The position numbers and the translations under genes were made by a program. Of a stretch of 64,000 bases of DNA, positions 61,777 through 64,000 are shown piece by piece. This stretch comes from Polyangia bacterium (GTDB lineage: Bacteria; Myxococcota_A; Polyangia; Nannocystales; Nannocystaceae). Under the pieces are notes generated by a model. It was not told the DNA's origin. It did no database searches and saw nothing but the letters and a program-made list of their open reading frames with translations. The DNA lies in contig JAUIFF010000008.1 in assembly GCA_030429545.1 (NCBI GenBank), positions 62,001 to 126,000 on the forward strand. The letters run 5' to 3'. Position 1 is the stretch's first letter; each line of letters begins with the position of its first letter.

Positions 61777-62247
61777 GTGAAGAAAAAACACCTGCAGATC
61801 CGTATCGAGCAGTGCCTGGCCCTGGCCAAGGCATCGAACTGTCCCCGGCGTACGTTTGGTGCGTTGCTGCTCGATCCCGATCGCAACGTGATTTTGATGG
61901 ACGGCTACAACGGTGGCCCGCGCGGTGGCGGCAAACTTTGCGGTGGCGATGTTTGTTTGCGCGACGAGCAGGATGTCAAAAGCGGTACCCGGATTGAGAT
62001 CGGCTGCCACCATGCCGAGATGAATGTGATCTGCAATGCCGCCGCCAGCGGTGTGGCGACCCGAGGCGCGTGGCTGATCGTCACCGGCGAGCCGTGCATC
62101 ATGTGTGCAAAGCTGATCCACCATGCCGGGATCACCCGGGTGATCGTGGTTGAGGGGGGCTATCGCGGGGCCAACGGTGTTGCCTATCTCGAAGGACATG
62201 GCGTTGGAGTCATGCGAGCAGCCGGTCCGCCGGACCCGCGAAGTTAG
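61777..62247 (+). CDS. Cytidine/deoxycytidylate deaminase family protein
   Basis: 156 aa. GTG at 61777 begins the conserved N-terminus (QIRIEQCLALAKASNC). Zinc site HAE (His79, Ala80, Glu81) and PCIMC (Pro106, Cys107, Cys110) are complete, and the GYNGGPRGGGKLC stretch matches ComEB/dCMP deaminase-like proteins. It deaminates dCMP or a related nucleotide; ComEB-type roles in DNA uptake are possible. No adjacent competence genes. Confidence 0.92.
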   Translation: MKKKHLQIRIEQCLALAKASNCPRRTFGALLLDPDRNVILMDGYNGGPRGGGKLCGGDVCLRDEQDVKSGTRIEIGCHHAEMNVICNAAASGVATRGAWLIVTGEPCIMCAKLIHHAGITRVIVVEGGYRGANGVAYLEGHGVGVMRAAGPPDPRS

Positions 62248-62444
62248 ACCGCCAGCCACACGCGCGCGGCAATCACTGGCTTGCAGGCGTATGCATCCGG
62301 TGCGTCTACAACAGCGCAGTCGCAACTGAGGCTATCTTGGACGAAGGTGGGGCGAGCTCCCCCAACACCTTCGAATGTGCACATCTACGACCTCGGGAGG
62401 TTTGCGATCTCGACTTGCGCAAACCGCAGATCTTGCTCATTGTT

Positions 62445-63902
<1,458 letters not shown>

Positions 63903-63929
63903 CGGTGGTTTGATATCTGAGCCGCCCCG

Positions 63930-64000
63930 TTAGCGCGAGAACGTCGAGACCACCGGCATGTGGTCCGATGGTTTTTCCCAGGTCCGGGGCTCGCGGTCGT
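63930..64000 (-). CDS. xth: Exonuclease III (3' end only)
   Basis: Partial: only the last 23 codons are present, ending DHMPVVSTFSR and stop at 63930-63932. The SDHMPV segment matches the C-terminal active-site region of ExoIII-family AP endonucleases (His in SDHxPV). The gene continues beyond the right edge of the window. Confidence 0.8.
   Translation of the reverse strand, partial: DREPRTWEKPSDHMPVVSTFSR

Overview
This window is GC-rich bacterial chromosome, most likely from a Nannocystineae-type myxobacterium (Plesiocystis, Enhygromyxa or Nannocystis relatives). The evidence is the set of secreted lipoproteins with Thr-rich linkers of repeated TTGEP or TTGDP units, the Cys-rich repeats of the 'CGDG..EGVE.CDDGN' type, an outer membrane with a TonB receptor and an Omp85-type barrel, and DUF4388 and von Willebrand A proteins. 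No tRNA, rRNA, CRISPR array, transposase or phage gene was seen.

Layout. 1-7.8 kb: an 82-bp tandem array that runs into the 3' end of a DUF389 membrane protein gene, a VWA lipoprotein, a second DUF389 paralogue, an SDR and a flippase-like membrane protein. 8.2-12.4 kb: a TPR plus degenerate aspartic-protease lipoprotein, a 1.2-kb non-coding array of about 350-bp repeats, a PLD-like protein and an atypical SDR. 12.4-20.1 kb: a block of lipoproteins and surface proteins (beta-helix, VWA, Cys-rich, CAP domain). 20.3-29.4 kb: RNase H, small membrane proteins, an emopamil-binding-like protein, acyl-CoA dehydrogenase, a lipase, an aspartoacylase-like enzyme and a propeller protein. 29.7-35.2 kb: a ceramidase-like lipoprotein, an Omp85-like barrel and a PrsW-family protease. 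35.2-43.4 kb: two paralogous secreted proteins built of three repeated modules, followed by a DUF5819/SdpA-like plus HTTM/SdpB-like gene pair, a serine hydrolase, and a second HTTM-like pair. 43.5-51.6 kb: thiC under a TPP riboswitch, a di-haem peroxidase, a DUF4388 protein, two aminotransferases and an omega-amidase-type nitrilase. 51.6-56.5 kb: a cobalamin-riboswitch operon for a TonB receptor and two surface lipoproteins. 56.7-61.7 kb: three more lipoproteins. 61.8-64 kb: a dCMP-deaminase-like enzyme, a histidine kinase and the 3' end of an exonuclease III gene.

How the parts work together. The most interesting signals are: (1) an Sdp-like candidate antimicrobial locus at 35.2-40.5 kb; (2) a 16-bp dyad, RTGTYY-N4-RGACAT, found near or upstream of six genes for exported proteins, including both candidate Sdp-like precursors, which suggests one shared regulator; (3) a myxobacterial counterpart of the Bacteroidetes BtuB/BtuG vitamin B12 uptake surface system behind a cobalamin riboswitch; (4) about a dozen genes whose only start signal is a -10-like hexamer 6-10 nt before the start codon, implying leaderless mRNAs; and (5) a dispersed quasi-palindrome, YTTGTAYYTGCAAR, mostly inside coding sequences. 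Everything is read by eye from sequence; family names rest on motif recognition and no database search was run.
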